A stretch of DNA of 5,126 bases from NCBI GenBank assembly GCA_022839525.1, contig JALHET010000174.1:1-5126 (forward strand). Direction: 5' to 3'. The stretch is from Lentisphaerota bacterium. Lineage in GTDB: Bacteria > Verrucomicrobiota > Kiritimatiellia > RFP12 > UBA1067. Position 1 is the stretch's first letter, and each line of letters begins with the position of its first letter. A program made the position numbers and the translations under genes. A model generated the notes under the pieces. That model saw only the letters and a program-made list of their open reading frames with translations, was not told where the DNA came from and ran no database searches. This document shows, in pieces, positions 1 to 5,126 of this stretch.

Positions 1-1
1 G

Positions 2-17
2 CGATACCGATACCGAT
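2..17. repeat. CGATAC hexamer tandem repeat
   Basis: CGATAC occurs twice in a row (2-7 and 8-13), followed by a partial third copy CGAT (14-17). The array touches the left edge, so it may continue outside the window. It lies in non-coding DNA upstream of the filament operon. No function can be read from it; it may be a low-complexity spacer element of this genome. Confidence 0.6.
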
Positions 18-24
18 TTGGAGA

Positions 25-66
25 ACGTGAACGTTGGCCATACCCCGTACACGTGCCCGTTCACGT
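25..66. repeat. 9-bp inverted repeat spanning the tandem array
   Basis: ACGTGAACG at 25-33 is the exact reverse complement of CGTTCACGT at 58-66, giving a possible 9-bp stem with a 24-base loop. The right arm lies inside the second 12-bp repeat unit. No T-run follows, so it is not a standard intrinsic terminator. It may simply follow from the limited vocabulary of the repeats. Confidence 0.4.
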
Positions 67-79
67 ACCCGTACACGAT
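44..79. repeat. 12-bp tandem repeat, three imperfect copies
   Basis: Three consecutive 12-base units start at 44, 56 and 68, with the consensus CCCGTWCACG followed by two variable bases. Units 1 and 3 share the identical core CCCGTACACG, and unit 2 has T in place of A at the sixth base. The array is intergenic and lies about 50 bp upstream of the predicted promoter. It could be a protein-binding array, a simple-sequence spacer or a structured element; the sequence does not decide. Confidence 0.7.
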
Positions 80-130
80 GACTCTTCCCCCCCTGTCACA
101 CCCCGATTACGAATTTTCGGACTTTTTTTA

Positions 131-159
131 TTGACCCAACGTTTAAAGTAGCATATCTT
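131..159 (+). promoter_or_regulatory. Predicted sigma-70-type promoter of the pseudopilin operon
   Basis: A -35-like TTGACC (131-136, five of six to consensus) is separated by exactly 17 bases from a -10-like TATCTT (154-159, four of six). The predicted transcription start is near 166, leaving a leader of about 20 bases to the ATG at 186 or 65 bases to the ATG at 231. The surrounding DNA (about 108-180) is strikingly AT-rich in a GC-rich window, as expected of a promoter. Nothing here shows which sigma factor is used. Confidence 0.5.
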
Positions 160-178
160 ATAAGAAACTTAATTAAGT
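157..178. promoter_or_regulatory. Paired palindromes over the predicted transcription start (possible operator)
   Basis: CTTATAAG (157-164) is a perfect 8-bp palindrome, and ACTTAATTAAGT (167-178) is a perfect 12-bp palindrome, two bases apart. Both carry CTTA and TAAG half-sites. They overlap the end of the predicted -10 element and the expected start point, where a repressor could act. AT-rich DNA yields palindromes by chance, so a regulatory role is an inference. Confidence 0.35.
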
Positions 179-185
179 ATCCGGC

Positions 186-680
186 ATGAACCACCGGGAT
201 TTAACGTGGCGAAAAGCGGGTAAAAAGGGGATGAAAACGTCTTTAAGACTGGGATTCACCCTTGTTGAGGTGATGTTCGCTTCGATGATCGCCCTGCTGC
301 TGACCCTGGTGCTTTTTGAAACGTTTTCCGTCTGTCAGCGGATCGCGGCGGATATCAAGTGGCGTTTGGCTGCCGATGCGCTCGCGTATGATTTGGCATG
401 GGAAACCTTCAACCGGCAGACGGCGTGGTTTGTCGGCTCGATCGGGGAAGATGTGGCCGAGTGGGCGGAGGTGCCGGCTGAGAGGACGTCGGTCTGGCAC
501 AAGGGGGGGGCGGCGTATTACATGCGGTCCATTACGCCGGTCGGCGAGCCCATAACCCACTGGGTGATCCGCACCAATGTGCAATGGCCTGTTCCGGGCG
601 GCGGTTCCGTCCGTCTGCCGAACGACTATGTCATCGAACGTTACCGTGCGGACCGGAACTTCTTCCGCACCGGTTTGTAG
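186..680 (+). CDS. Type IV pilin-like / type II secretion pseudopilin-like protein (first)
   Basis: Probable minor pseudopilin of a type IV pilus or type II secretion-like system, inserted in the inner membrane and processed by a prepilin peptidase. With the ATG at 186 the protein has 164 residues. The cleavage motif is RLG|FTLVEV, with G23 before the cut and the conserved Glu at +5 of the mature protein, followed by a hydrophobic helix (about residues 24-48). The remaining ~115 residues form a Trp- and Tyr-containing periplasmic head that I cannot assign to a subfamily; no HxDG motif is seen. Start choice is uncertain: ATG 231 gives a short 8-residue leader (MKTSLRLG) but has no well-spaced Shine-Dalgarno, and neither does ATG 186. 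The shift from AT-rich to GC-rich DNA near 181 favours 186. First gene of a four-gene operon, 12 bp before the next. It contains an 8-G run at 503-510. Confidence 0.85.
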   Translation: MNHRDLTWRKAGKKGMKTSLRLGFTLVEVMFASMIALLLTLVLFETFSVCQRIAADIKWRLAADALAYDLAWETFNRQTAWFVGSIGEDVAEWAEVPAERTSVWHKGGAAYYMRSITPVGEPITHWVIRTNVQWPVPGGGSVRLPNDYVIERYRADRNFFRTGL

Positions 681-692
681 CGGGGGCAAACG

Positions 693-1226
693 ATGAGACG
701 CTATTTCCTGAGAAATATGCGGGTTTGCAAAGCCGGCTTCACGCTGACCGAGGTGCTGTTGGCGACAGCGGTAACAAGTGTCGTTTTTTCCCAGATCGTG
801 GTGGCGCTTGTCTCTTCTCAGCGCATGTATGAGGCGACCATCGCGGATGTCGAGCTGTCGCTCCAATCGCGGGCGCTGCGGGAAAAGCTCCTTTTCAGCA
901 TCAACGAGGATGGCGGGTTGATGAATGCTTGCCAGTCCGAACTGGAAGTGGAAAACCCGAACAAAGGCAAGGGAAACGGCCTCAAGTTCAAGCCGAAAAA
1001 GGGCGCCAAGAACCGCATTGCGCTCAACAGCAAGAAAAAACTGAAAGCGGACAAGGGCAAGGAGAATTGGCTGACGTGCGGGGCTCTGGTTTTTCAAGGC
1101 ACGAACGTTTTTTCGGTTGTGGCGTCGAACGGTACGATACGAGCCGATTTGGACATGGCGATCCTCATCGGTAATCGGACATACGGGCAGCAGCAGGTGA
1201 TTGAAGCCCAGATCATGAATGAATAG
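693..1226 (+). CDS. Type IV pilin-like / type II secretion pseudopilin-like protein (second, lysine-rich head)
   Basis: Probable minor pseudopilin of 177 residues. The N-terminus has a basic leader, then KAG|FTLTEV with G15 at the cleavage site and Glu at +5 (E20), and a hydrophobic helix to about residue 40. An amphipathic helix follows (about 41-70, ELSLQSRALREKLLFS), as in PilW/GspJ-type minor pilins, so this subfamily is a guess. The head has an unusual basic stretch: 13 lysines and one arginine between residues 91 and 123. A G-run (682-686) six bases before the ATG may serve as a weak ribosome-binding site; an in-frame ATG at 717 would shorten the leader to six residues before the cut. 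It starts 12 bp after the first pseudopilin and ends 10 bp before the preferred start of the next prepilin, so it very likely shares their transcript. Confidence 0.85.
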   Translation: MRRYFLRNMRVCKAGFTLTEVLLATAVTSVVFSQIVVALVSSQRMYEATIADVELSLQSRALREKLLFSINEDGGLMNACQSELEVENPNKGKGNGLKFKPKKGAKNRIALNSKKKLKADKGKENWLTCGALVFQGTNVFSVVASNGTIRADLDMAILIGNRTYGQQQVIEAQIMNE

Positions 1227-1229
1227 GAG
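1225..1229 (+). promoter_or_regulatory. Ribosome-binding site that decides the start of the PilX-like gene
   Basis: AGGAG lies seven bases before the ATG at 1237 and overlaps the stop codon of the preceding gene (TAG, 1224-1226). An in-frame ATG at 1219 lies upstream of this motif and has no comparable site, so 1237 is the better start. Confidence 0.7.
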
Positions 1230-1236
1230 CGCGGTT

Positions 1237-2973
1237 ATGACAAAGAGCGTTGATCGAGCGGGGTTCATCCTGCCAGTGGTTGTGGCCTGCCTGCTGGTGG
1301 TGGGTGTGGTCGCAGGGGGGTTGCTCAGTTACATCCTGAGCGGCACGCGGTCCGCGGGATATTTTGTGACCGCCTCGCAATGCCGGCTTGCGGCTCAGAC
1401 CGCGCTGGACCAGGCGAAGATCCAGATCAGCGATACGTTCAGGCAATATAACTGGGCATTCCGCACTTCGTTTAATTTGCTCGGGTGGTTCGACAGTTTT
1501 TCTGAACAGAGTATCGGCACGGGCGGATACGTGGCCAACCTGATGCAGGGGGGCACCGTGAACGGGTGTACGGTAACGGTCTCGATTCAGGGGGTTGACC
1601 GTTCCGCCGCCTCGGAGGCAACCCAGTATGCGCGCGTCACACTTCATGCGACGGCCACCAGAAAAACGGCTTCCGGTATCGAGGTCTCCCGGACGATCGA
1701 GGAGACTGCCGAATACGCGCTGAGGCGGTCGTCGGTTTTCGACTATGCGTATTTCGTGAATAATTACGGGTATTTCCAGGGCAACGGCATTATGGCGAAC
1801 GGCGACATCAGGTCTAACGGCGACATGGAGTTGGACAGCGCCTCCTACATTAACGGGAACGCATATGCCTCTCCGAACTCAGAACTGGGTGTCCCCGGAC
1901 TGATTACGGTGTCCGGAGGGGGAAACACGCAGCATATGACGCTGTCCCAATATTGGACCGATGCCGGCACACGTGCAAGACCTACAAGCCCCGCATCGGC
2001 TAACGGGGCGCTGTGGGAGATGGGATACGAGGGGACAAGCGACCTGTATTCGTATCAAGAACCGTTGGACATGCCTTTTCTCGGCGATTTGGCCGAGTAC
2101 CGCACCGTTGCCAACAATTTGGGCGGCACCATCAAACAGAACGGCCAAACGCTCGTGAATGGCTGTTACAGCGGGGTGGGGCCTTCAGGGGTGGCGGGCG
2201 CGGTCGACACCGGCTGCCTGGTGCTGGACGGGACATCCAAACCGATTGAAATCTCCGGGCCTGTGGTGGTGGATGGCGATGTGATCATCAAGGGAACCGT
2301 CAAGGGGCAGGGCGTGATCTATTCGGGGCGGAACATCCATATCGTCGGTGATATCACCTACAACAAAGCGCCCGTCTGGCCGAAACCGGACACAAAAACG
2401 GACAAGACCATAAAAAGTAACACGGGCGCGGACATGTTGGGGTTGGCCGCCAAGGGGAACATTGTGATCGGTAACTATACGGATGAGGGGTGGCTGACCA
2501 AGAAGCTTAAAAATGCGTTGGTCGTGGAACCCTACACGTGTGACGCCACCGACGCGTCGATCGGCTATCCCTCCACCTTCAACGGTAACTATCTGGCCAC
2601 CGACTCCGGGAGGAAGGTCAACTATGTCTACGATAAGAAGACGGGCACGTACAAGGCATCCGGGAGTTCGGACCGGCGGTATTACGAGAGTTCGGTGGGT
2701 GATCAGGTTATTAAGACAGCCGCACAGAAAACGGCGATCAACCGGGTCGATGCGGTCTTGTACAACAATCATGCCGTGATGGGGCAAGTCAGCGCATTCC
2801 AACTCAACGGTTCGATGGTCTGCCGTGACGATGCCGTTGTGTATAGCCTGTCGGTGCGGTTGAACTGGGACAGCCGCCTGGGGTCGCGTAGCCCCGACGG
2901 GAGAGATTTCTACATCTATCTTCCGGTGTCGGTCGCGATGCCGCGTGTGATCAGCTGGAGAGAACTCTTGTGA
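1237..2973 (+). CDS. PilX-like large prepilin with beta-solenoid-like body
   Basis: A 578-residue prepilin-like protein. The leader MTKSVDRAG ends at a G|F cleavage site (G9/F10), followed by FILPVVVAC and a hydrophobic helix to about residue 34. The usual Glu at +5 is absent (Val instead), as is common in tip-located PilX/GspK-type minor pilins. Residues about 41-70 (SQCRLAAQTALDQAKIQ) continue as an amphipathic helix. From about 180 the protein is rich in Gly/Asn hexad-like repeats (NGDIRSNGDMEL at 189-200; DGDVIIKGTVKG and GDITY at 346-375) that suggest a bactofilin-like parallel beta-helix. The C-terminus (about 503-578) includes VDAVLYNNHAVMG, LNGSMVCRDDAVVY and LNWDSRLGSRS, a module I associate with PilX-domain proteins from memory only. 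Seven cysteines, at residues 18, 49, 111, 310, 327, 435 and 529, leave room for disulfides. Likely a large minor subunit at the filament tip. Starting at 1219 would add six residues. Confidence 0.82.
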   Translation: MTKSVDRAGFILPVVVACLLVVGVVAGGLLSYILSGTRSAGYFVTASQCRLAAQTALDQAKIQISDTFRQYNWAFRTSFNLLGWFDSFSEQSIGTGGYVANLMQGGTVNGCTVTVSIQGVDRSAASEATQYARVTLHATATRKTASGIEVSRTIEETAEYALRRSSVFDYAYFVNNYGYFQGNGIMANGDIRSNGDMELDSASYINGNAYASPNSELGVPGLITVSGGGNTQHMTLSQYWTDAGTRARPTSPASANGALWEMGYEGTSDLYSYQEPLDMPFLGDLAEYRTVANNLGGTIKQNGQTLVNGCYSGVGPSGVAGAVDTGCLVLDGTSKPIEISGPVVVDGDVIIKGTVKGQGVIYSGRNIHIVGDITYNKAPVWPKPDTKTDKTIKSNTGADMLGLAAKGNIVIGNYTDEGWLTKKLKNALVVEPYTCDATDASIGYPSTFNGNYLATDSGRKVNYVYDKKTGTYKASGSSDRRYYESSVGDQVIKTAAQKTAINRVDAVLYNNHAVMGQVSAFQLNGSMVCRDDAVVYSLSVRLNWDSRLGSRSPDGRDFYIYLPVSVAMPRVISWRELL

Positions 2974-3419
2974 GGATTTTGCATACAGGTTACTTGTCTG
3001 TGGCCATCTGTTGTTTCAGTGCGGCCACCGTGTCCGCCCTTGTTGATGGAACGGTTGACCCCGGCCTCATCTTGAGCGCTCAGGAGCGTAAAGCTCGGTC
3101 GGAGCCGGAGCCGGTCGTTTTAGCGGCGGAAAAGGCTCGCCGGGCAGAGGCCGAGACGCGGGCGCAGAAGATCCGCGATTTACCTCCTGAACAGGTGAAG
3201 GCGTGGGTGGAGGGGCGCCTGACGGAGGCGGATCTCACGGAGTTGGCGGCTTCTGCGGCGACGGGAACCCCAAAGAGCGCGGCAACGGTGACGATCCCCC
3301 GGAGCCGCATGAACCGTTTGATTCTCGTCAGTGCGGCGACAGTCATCCTTGCGGTCTTCTTTGCCCTCAGCCGGAGGCGCGAACGTCTGGCCAGTCGGCA
3401 GCAAAGAACGGTTCAGTGA
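2970..3419 (+). CDS. Small secreted, membrane-anchored protein of unknown function
   Basis: I do not recognise this 149-residue protein. It starts with GTG at 2970, overlapping the preceding stop by four bases (GTGA), with GGAG at 2957-2960 nine bases upstream; both support this start and translational coupling. Residues 1-23 look like a cleavable signal peptide (hydrophobic core, VSA at 21-23). A charged, Ala/Glu/Arg-rich helical segment, possibly coiled coil, covers about 35-70, followed by DLPPEQVKAWVEGRLTEADL (70-89) and a low-complexity linker. A transmembrane helix at about 116-134 is followed by a strongly basic tail (RRRERLASRQQR). This predicts an extracytoplasmic domain held to the inner membrane with a short cytoplasmic tail. 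As the last gene of the pseudopilin operon it may be an assembly or anchoring factor for the filament; that is inferred from position only. Its end overlaps the convergent Nudix gene by 7 bp. Confidence 0.75.
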   Translation: MRILHTGYLSVAICCFSAATVSALVDGTVDPGLILSAQERKARSEPEPVVLAAEKARRAEAETRAQKIRDLPPEQVKAWVEGRLTEADLTELAASAATGTPKSAATVTIPRSRMNRLILVSAATVILAVFFALSRRRERLASRQQRTVQ

Positions 3420-3943
3420 CCGGCAGCCCCTTGTCCTGTCCGCAGCAGGTGCCAGAGCATAAGGTCGCCGTCGAAAATGAACTGCGCCTCAAAGGGACAG
3501 GCGTCAAGCATCAGCGGTATCCAGAGCCGGTCGTCCGCCCACATGCGGCCGTAAGGGATTTCTTCCTCCGCGCACCAGAAAGGAGCGGCCTCGTCCGTTT
3601 CCCTGAGTGTGCCTTCGCAGGCGGATGCCGTGAACACATGGCACCGCAGCGAATAACCGTCCGTAAAGGCGAAATCAAGCCGTCCGGCGGCACGCAGTCC
3701 AAGGGGGGTGAGCCCGACCTCTTCCCGCGTTTCGCGCACAGCGGCCTGTTCGGGTGTCTCCCCGGGCTCAAGCCGTCCGCCGGGTGCGTTCACTTTGCCG
3801 TGCCCGAGACCCCGCTTTTTAAGGATAAGCAACAGGTGCCCCTCTCTGCGGATGAACGTGAGAACAGCCGTATCGACGGGGCGCCACGATGTCCAGTCGA
3901 TGGAAAAACCCGAGCCGGAAGGTGTTGTGAGGGTGATCGGCAT
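3413..3943 (-). CDS. MTH1-like Nudix hydrolase (probable 8-oxo-dGTP diphosphatase)
   Basis: This 176-residue protein probably hydrolyses oxidised purine dNTPs to monophosphates in the cytoplasm, keeping 8-oxo-dGTP out of DNA. The Nudix box runs from G56 to L78 (G-x5-E-x7-REtxEExGL), nearly complete, with Thr72 at the usual hydrophobic position; E71, E74 and E75 would bind the metal. Several stretches match human MTH1 (NUDT1) from memory: LKKRGLGHGKVNAPGG against MTH1 KKRGFGAGRWNGFGG, placing N52 at MTH1 Asn33, and MWADDRLWIPLML against MWPDDSYWFPLLL, placing W135, D137 and D138 at Trp117, Asp119 and Asp120. A short N-terminal extension of about 20 residues precedes the domain. The ATG at 3943 is seven bases after the stop of the deoxyribosyltransferase-like gene; no strong ribosome-binding site is seen, so coupling is likely. 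The frame stays open to 4174, but that part lies inside the neighbouring gene and looks unlike a real N-terminus. Substrate preference is inferred. Confidence 0.88.
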   Translation of the reverse strand: MPITLTTPSGSGFSIDWTSWRPVDTAVLTFIRREGHLLLILKKRGLGHGKVNAPGGRLEPGETPEQAAVRETREEVGLTPLGLRAAGRLDFAFTDGYSLRCHVFTASACEGTLRETDEAAPFWCAEEEIPYGRMWADDRLWIPLMLDACPFEAQFIFDGDLMLWHLLRTGQGAAGH

Positions 3944-3950
3944 GGCACCG

Positions 3951-4376
3951 TCAATCGATGCACTTCGTGATAAAATTATCGAGGATATAGCCGATCGCGT
4001 CATCGAGCGACGGGAGAATCTTGGTGCAGTGCTTGACCATCCAGGGTGAACAGTCCTTAAAGCTGAACGGCGAGAAAGCCACCACAAACTTTCCAAGGTC
4101 GTGCGCCGCGTAAAAGACTTCCATCGCGGTTCCGATGGAGGTCTTGCTGTAGTTGACGAGAACGATGTCCGCATCGCGCACGTCCTGAAGGTCGAACTCC
4201 ACGATCTCGTTCGCGCTGTCCACTTCGCGGTCTTTGAAGTTACGGCGCATGGGGTCGAGCACTACGAAGTGATCCCGCAACTGCTCTTTCGCCCGCTCGC
4301 GCCAGGTGGCGGCCTGATCTGGATGCTCATCCATGATCGGGCCGCTCAAGTAGATCTTTTTCTTCCCGCTCGCCAT
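3951..4376 (-). CDS. Nucleoside 2-deoxyribosyltransferase-family protein
   Basis: A 141-residue protein of the nucleoside 2-deoxyribosyltransferase fold (NDT; related to the deoxynucleotide N-hydrolase Rcl/DNPH1). Such enzymes cleave the N-glycosidic bond of deoxynucleosides or deoxynucleotides, passing the sugar to another base or to water. Family signatures visible are KIYLSGPI (7-14, with Y9), VLDPMRRNF (39-47), EIVEFDLQDVRDADIVLVNY (57-76, with D70), IGTAMEVFYA (81-90, E86 as the expected nucleophile) and DCSPWMVKH (108-116). Length is close to that of short NDT members. GGAGG (minus strand, 4383-4387) lies six bases before the ATG, fixing the start. It begins 24 bp after glyA and ends 7 bp before the Nudix gene, so it sits between one-carbon metabolism and nucleotide sanitation. 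Transferase versus hydrolase activity cannot be settled from sequence alone. Confidence 0.85.
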   Translation of the reverse strand: MASGKKKIYLSGPIMDEHPDQAATWRERAKEQLRDHFVVLDPMRRNFKDREVDSANEIVEFDLQDVRDADIVLVNYSKTSIGTAMEVFYAAHDLGKFVVAFSPFSFKDCSPWMVKHCTKILPSLDDAIGYILDNFITKCID

Positions 4377-4382
4377 CAGGAA

Positions 4383-4387
4383 CCTCC
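4383..4387 (-). promoter_or_regulatory. Strong Shine-Dalgarno of the deoxyribosyltransferase-family gene
   Basis: The minus strand reads GGAGG six bases before the ATG at 4376, in the 24-bp gap after the glyA stop codon. It is the clearest ribosome-binding site in the window and supports the start assigned to that gene. Confidence 0.8.
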
Positions 4388-4400
4388 GGGGGGACAGGTC

Positions 4401-5126
4401 TCAGGGAACACGGAACTGCGCGGTCAGCTTGGCCACGTCGGCGCGGACGGAGGCTTGCAGGCCCGTGTCCCCGATGTCGCCGAGAATATCCGCGATCCAC
4501 GTCCCGATCTGCTCCATCTCAAGCTCCTTCATGCCGCGTGTGGTCACGGATGCGGTTCCGATCCGGATGCCGGAGGTGACGAACGGGCTGTTCGTGTCGA
4601 ACGGGATGGTGTTCTTGTTGCAGATGATGCCGGCGGCGTCGAGTGCGGCGGCGGCGGCTTTTCCCGTCAGGCCGCTTCGCGCGACGTTGACCAGCAACAG
4701 GTGGTTGTCGGTCCCTCCGGACACAAGGTGGAACCCGCGCGCGGTGAGCGTGGCGGCGAGCGTTTGGCAGTTCGCCACGATCTGGCGCGCATACGCTTTG
4801 AATTCGGGTTGGAGCGCCTCGCCGAAACAGACCGCTTTGGCGGCGACAATGTTTTCGAGCGGCCCCCCCTGAAGTCCCGGGAAGACGGTCTTGTCGATCG
4901 CCCTGGCAAAGGCTTCCCGGCAGAGGATCAGCCCGCCGCGCGGGCCGCGCAGGGTTTTGTGCGTGGTGGTCGTCACAAACTCGGCATAGGGAACCGGGTT
5001 CGGATGCGCGCCGCCTGCCACAAGGCCTGCGATGTGCGCCATGTCCACCAGCAGCAGGGCTCCGCATTTGTCGGCGATGGCGCGGAAACGGGGAAAGTCG
5101 AGGACGCGCGGATAGGCGCTGGCGCC
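4401..5126 (-). CDS. glyA: Serine hydroxymethyltransferase, C-terminal part (5' end beyond window)
   Basis: PLP-dependent cytoplasmic enzyme that interconverts serine plus tetrahydrofolate with glycine plus 5,10-methylene-tetrahydrofolate, supplying one-carbon units for thymidylate, purine and methionine synthesis. The window holds 241 residues and the stop; the frame stays open to the right edge, so the N-terminal ~170 residues lie outside. Visible hallmarks in order: [11 protein letters not shown] (fragment residues 1-11); [14 protein letters not shown], with the Asp that contacts the pyridine nitrogen (D28) and the His stacking on PLP (H31); [15 protein letters not shown], with the PLP-binding lysine K57 (codon 4956-4958); [18 protein letters not shown]; and [12 protein letters not shown], with the substrate-carboxylate Arg (R188). 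All key residues present in this part are intact, and the C-terminus matches the usual family length. It is the upstream gene of the minus-strand operon. The GTG at 5046-5048 is an internal Val codon, not a start. Confidence 0.97.
   Translation of the reverse strand, partial: GASAYPRVLDFPRFRAIADKCGALLLVDMAHIAGLVAGGAHPNPVPYAEFVTTTTHKTLRGPRGGLILCREAFARAIDKTVFPGLQGGPLENIVAAKAVCFGEALQPEFKAYARQIVANCQTLAATLTARGFHLVSGGTDNHLLLVNVARSGLTGKAAAAALDAAGIICNKNTIPFDTNSPFVTSGIRIGTASVTTRGMKELEMEQIGTWIADILGDIGDTGLQASVRADVAKLTAQFRVP

Noticed and set aside
103..129. A possible intrinsic terminator: CCGA (103-106), TCGG (117-120), then seven T (123-129).
   Set aside because: The stem is only 4 bp with a 10-base loop, too weak to support a call, although the T-run could suit a gene left of the window.
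243..1268. A 341-codon open frame on the minus strand opposite both pseudopilin genes and the start of the third gene.
   Set aside because: It is exactly antisense to genes with clear prepilin signatures, its product is rich in Arg/His with no recognisable domain, and it crosses gene boundaries. It is a GC-rich shadow frame.
2185..2802. A 205-codon minus-strand open frame within the PilX-like gene.
   Set aside because: It is antisense to the repeat-rich body of a well-supported gene, has no ribosome-binding context and shows no domain.
3203..3970. A 255-codon plus-strand open frame opposite the Nudix gene.
   Set aside because: The minus strand encodes a near-complete Nudix box and MTH1-like motifs, while the plus-strand product has no signature and overlaps two genuine genes.
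3944..4174. A 77-codon upstream extension of the Nudix frame starting at 4174.
   Set aside because: It overlaps the C-terminal half of the deoxyribosyltransferase-family gene in another frame, its translation is Ser/Arg-rich and unlike a Nudix N-terminus, and the ATG at 3943 gives a natural domain start.
4429..4872. A 147-codon plus-strand open frame opposite glyA.
   Set aside because: The minus strand carries unmistakable serine hydroxymethyltransferase motifs throughout this stretch.

Overview
The window reads as a bacterial chromosome segment with GC-rich genes and one short AT-rich promoter region. Two pseudopilins with GFT(L)xE cleavage sites, a PilX-like solenoid prepilin, and low-complexity spacer repeats built from short CGATAC and CCCGTACACG-type words suggest the Planctomycetes-Verrucomicrobia-Chlamydiae group (perhaps Kiritimatiellota, Lentisphaerota or Verrucomicrobiota). 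That placement is an inference from style, not from a marker phylogeny.

Layout. Positions 1-185 are non-coding: tandem repeats (2-79), then an AT-rich stretch with a plausible sigma-70-type promoter and two adjacent palindromes. A tight plus-strand operon follows (186-3419): two minor-pseudopilin-like proteins, a large prepilin-like protein with a repeat-rich beta-solenoid-like body, and a small protein with a signal peptide and a C-terminal membrane anchor. Gaps are 12 and 10 bp, and the last junction is a 4-base GTGA overlap, so the four are probably co-transcribed and partly translationally coupled. They probably contribute to a type IV pilus or type II secretion-like filament, most likely as a minor-pilin tip complex.

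The right part is a minus-strand operon read from the right edge: the C-terminal part of serine hydroxymethyltransferase (glyA, cut by the window edge), a nucleoside 2-deoxyribosyltransferase-family protein, and a Nudix hydrolase strongly resembling MTH1 (8-oxo-dGTPase). These three fit one-carbon metabolism plus (deoxy)nucleotide salvage and sanitation. The two operons converge and their last genes overlap by 7 bp tail to tail, with no visible terminator between them.

The most interesting points are the filament operon with its solenoid prepilin and unrecognised membrane partner, an 8-G tract inside the first pseudopilin that could allow slippage, the lysine-rich segment of the second pseudopilin, the palindromes over the predicted transcription start, and the pairing of a deoxyribosyltransferase with an MTH1-like enzyme behind glyA. 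No CRISPR array, tRNA, rRNA, transposase or integrase was seen.
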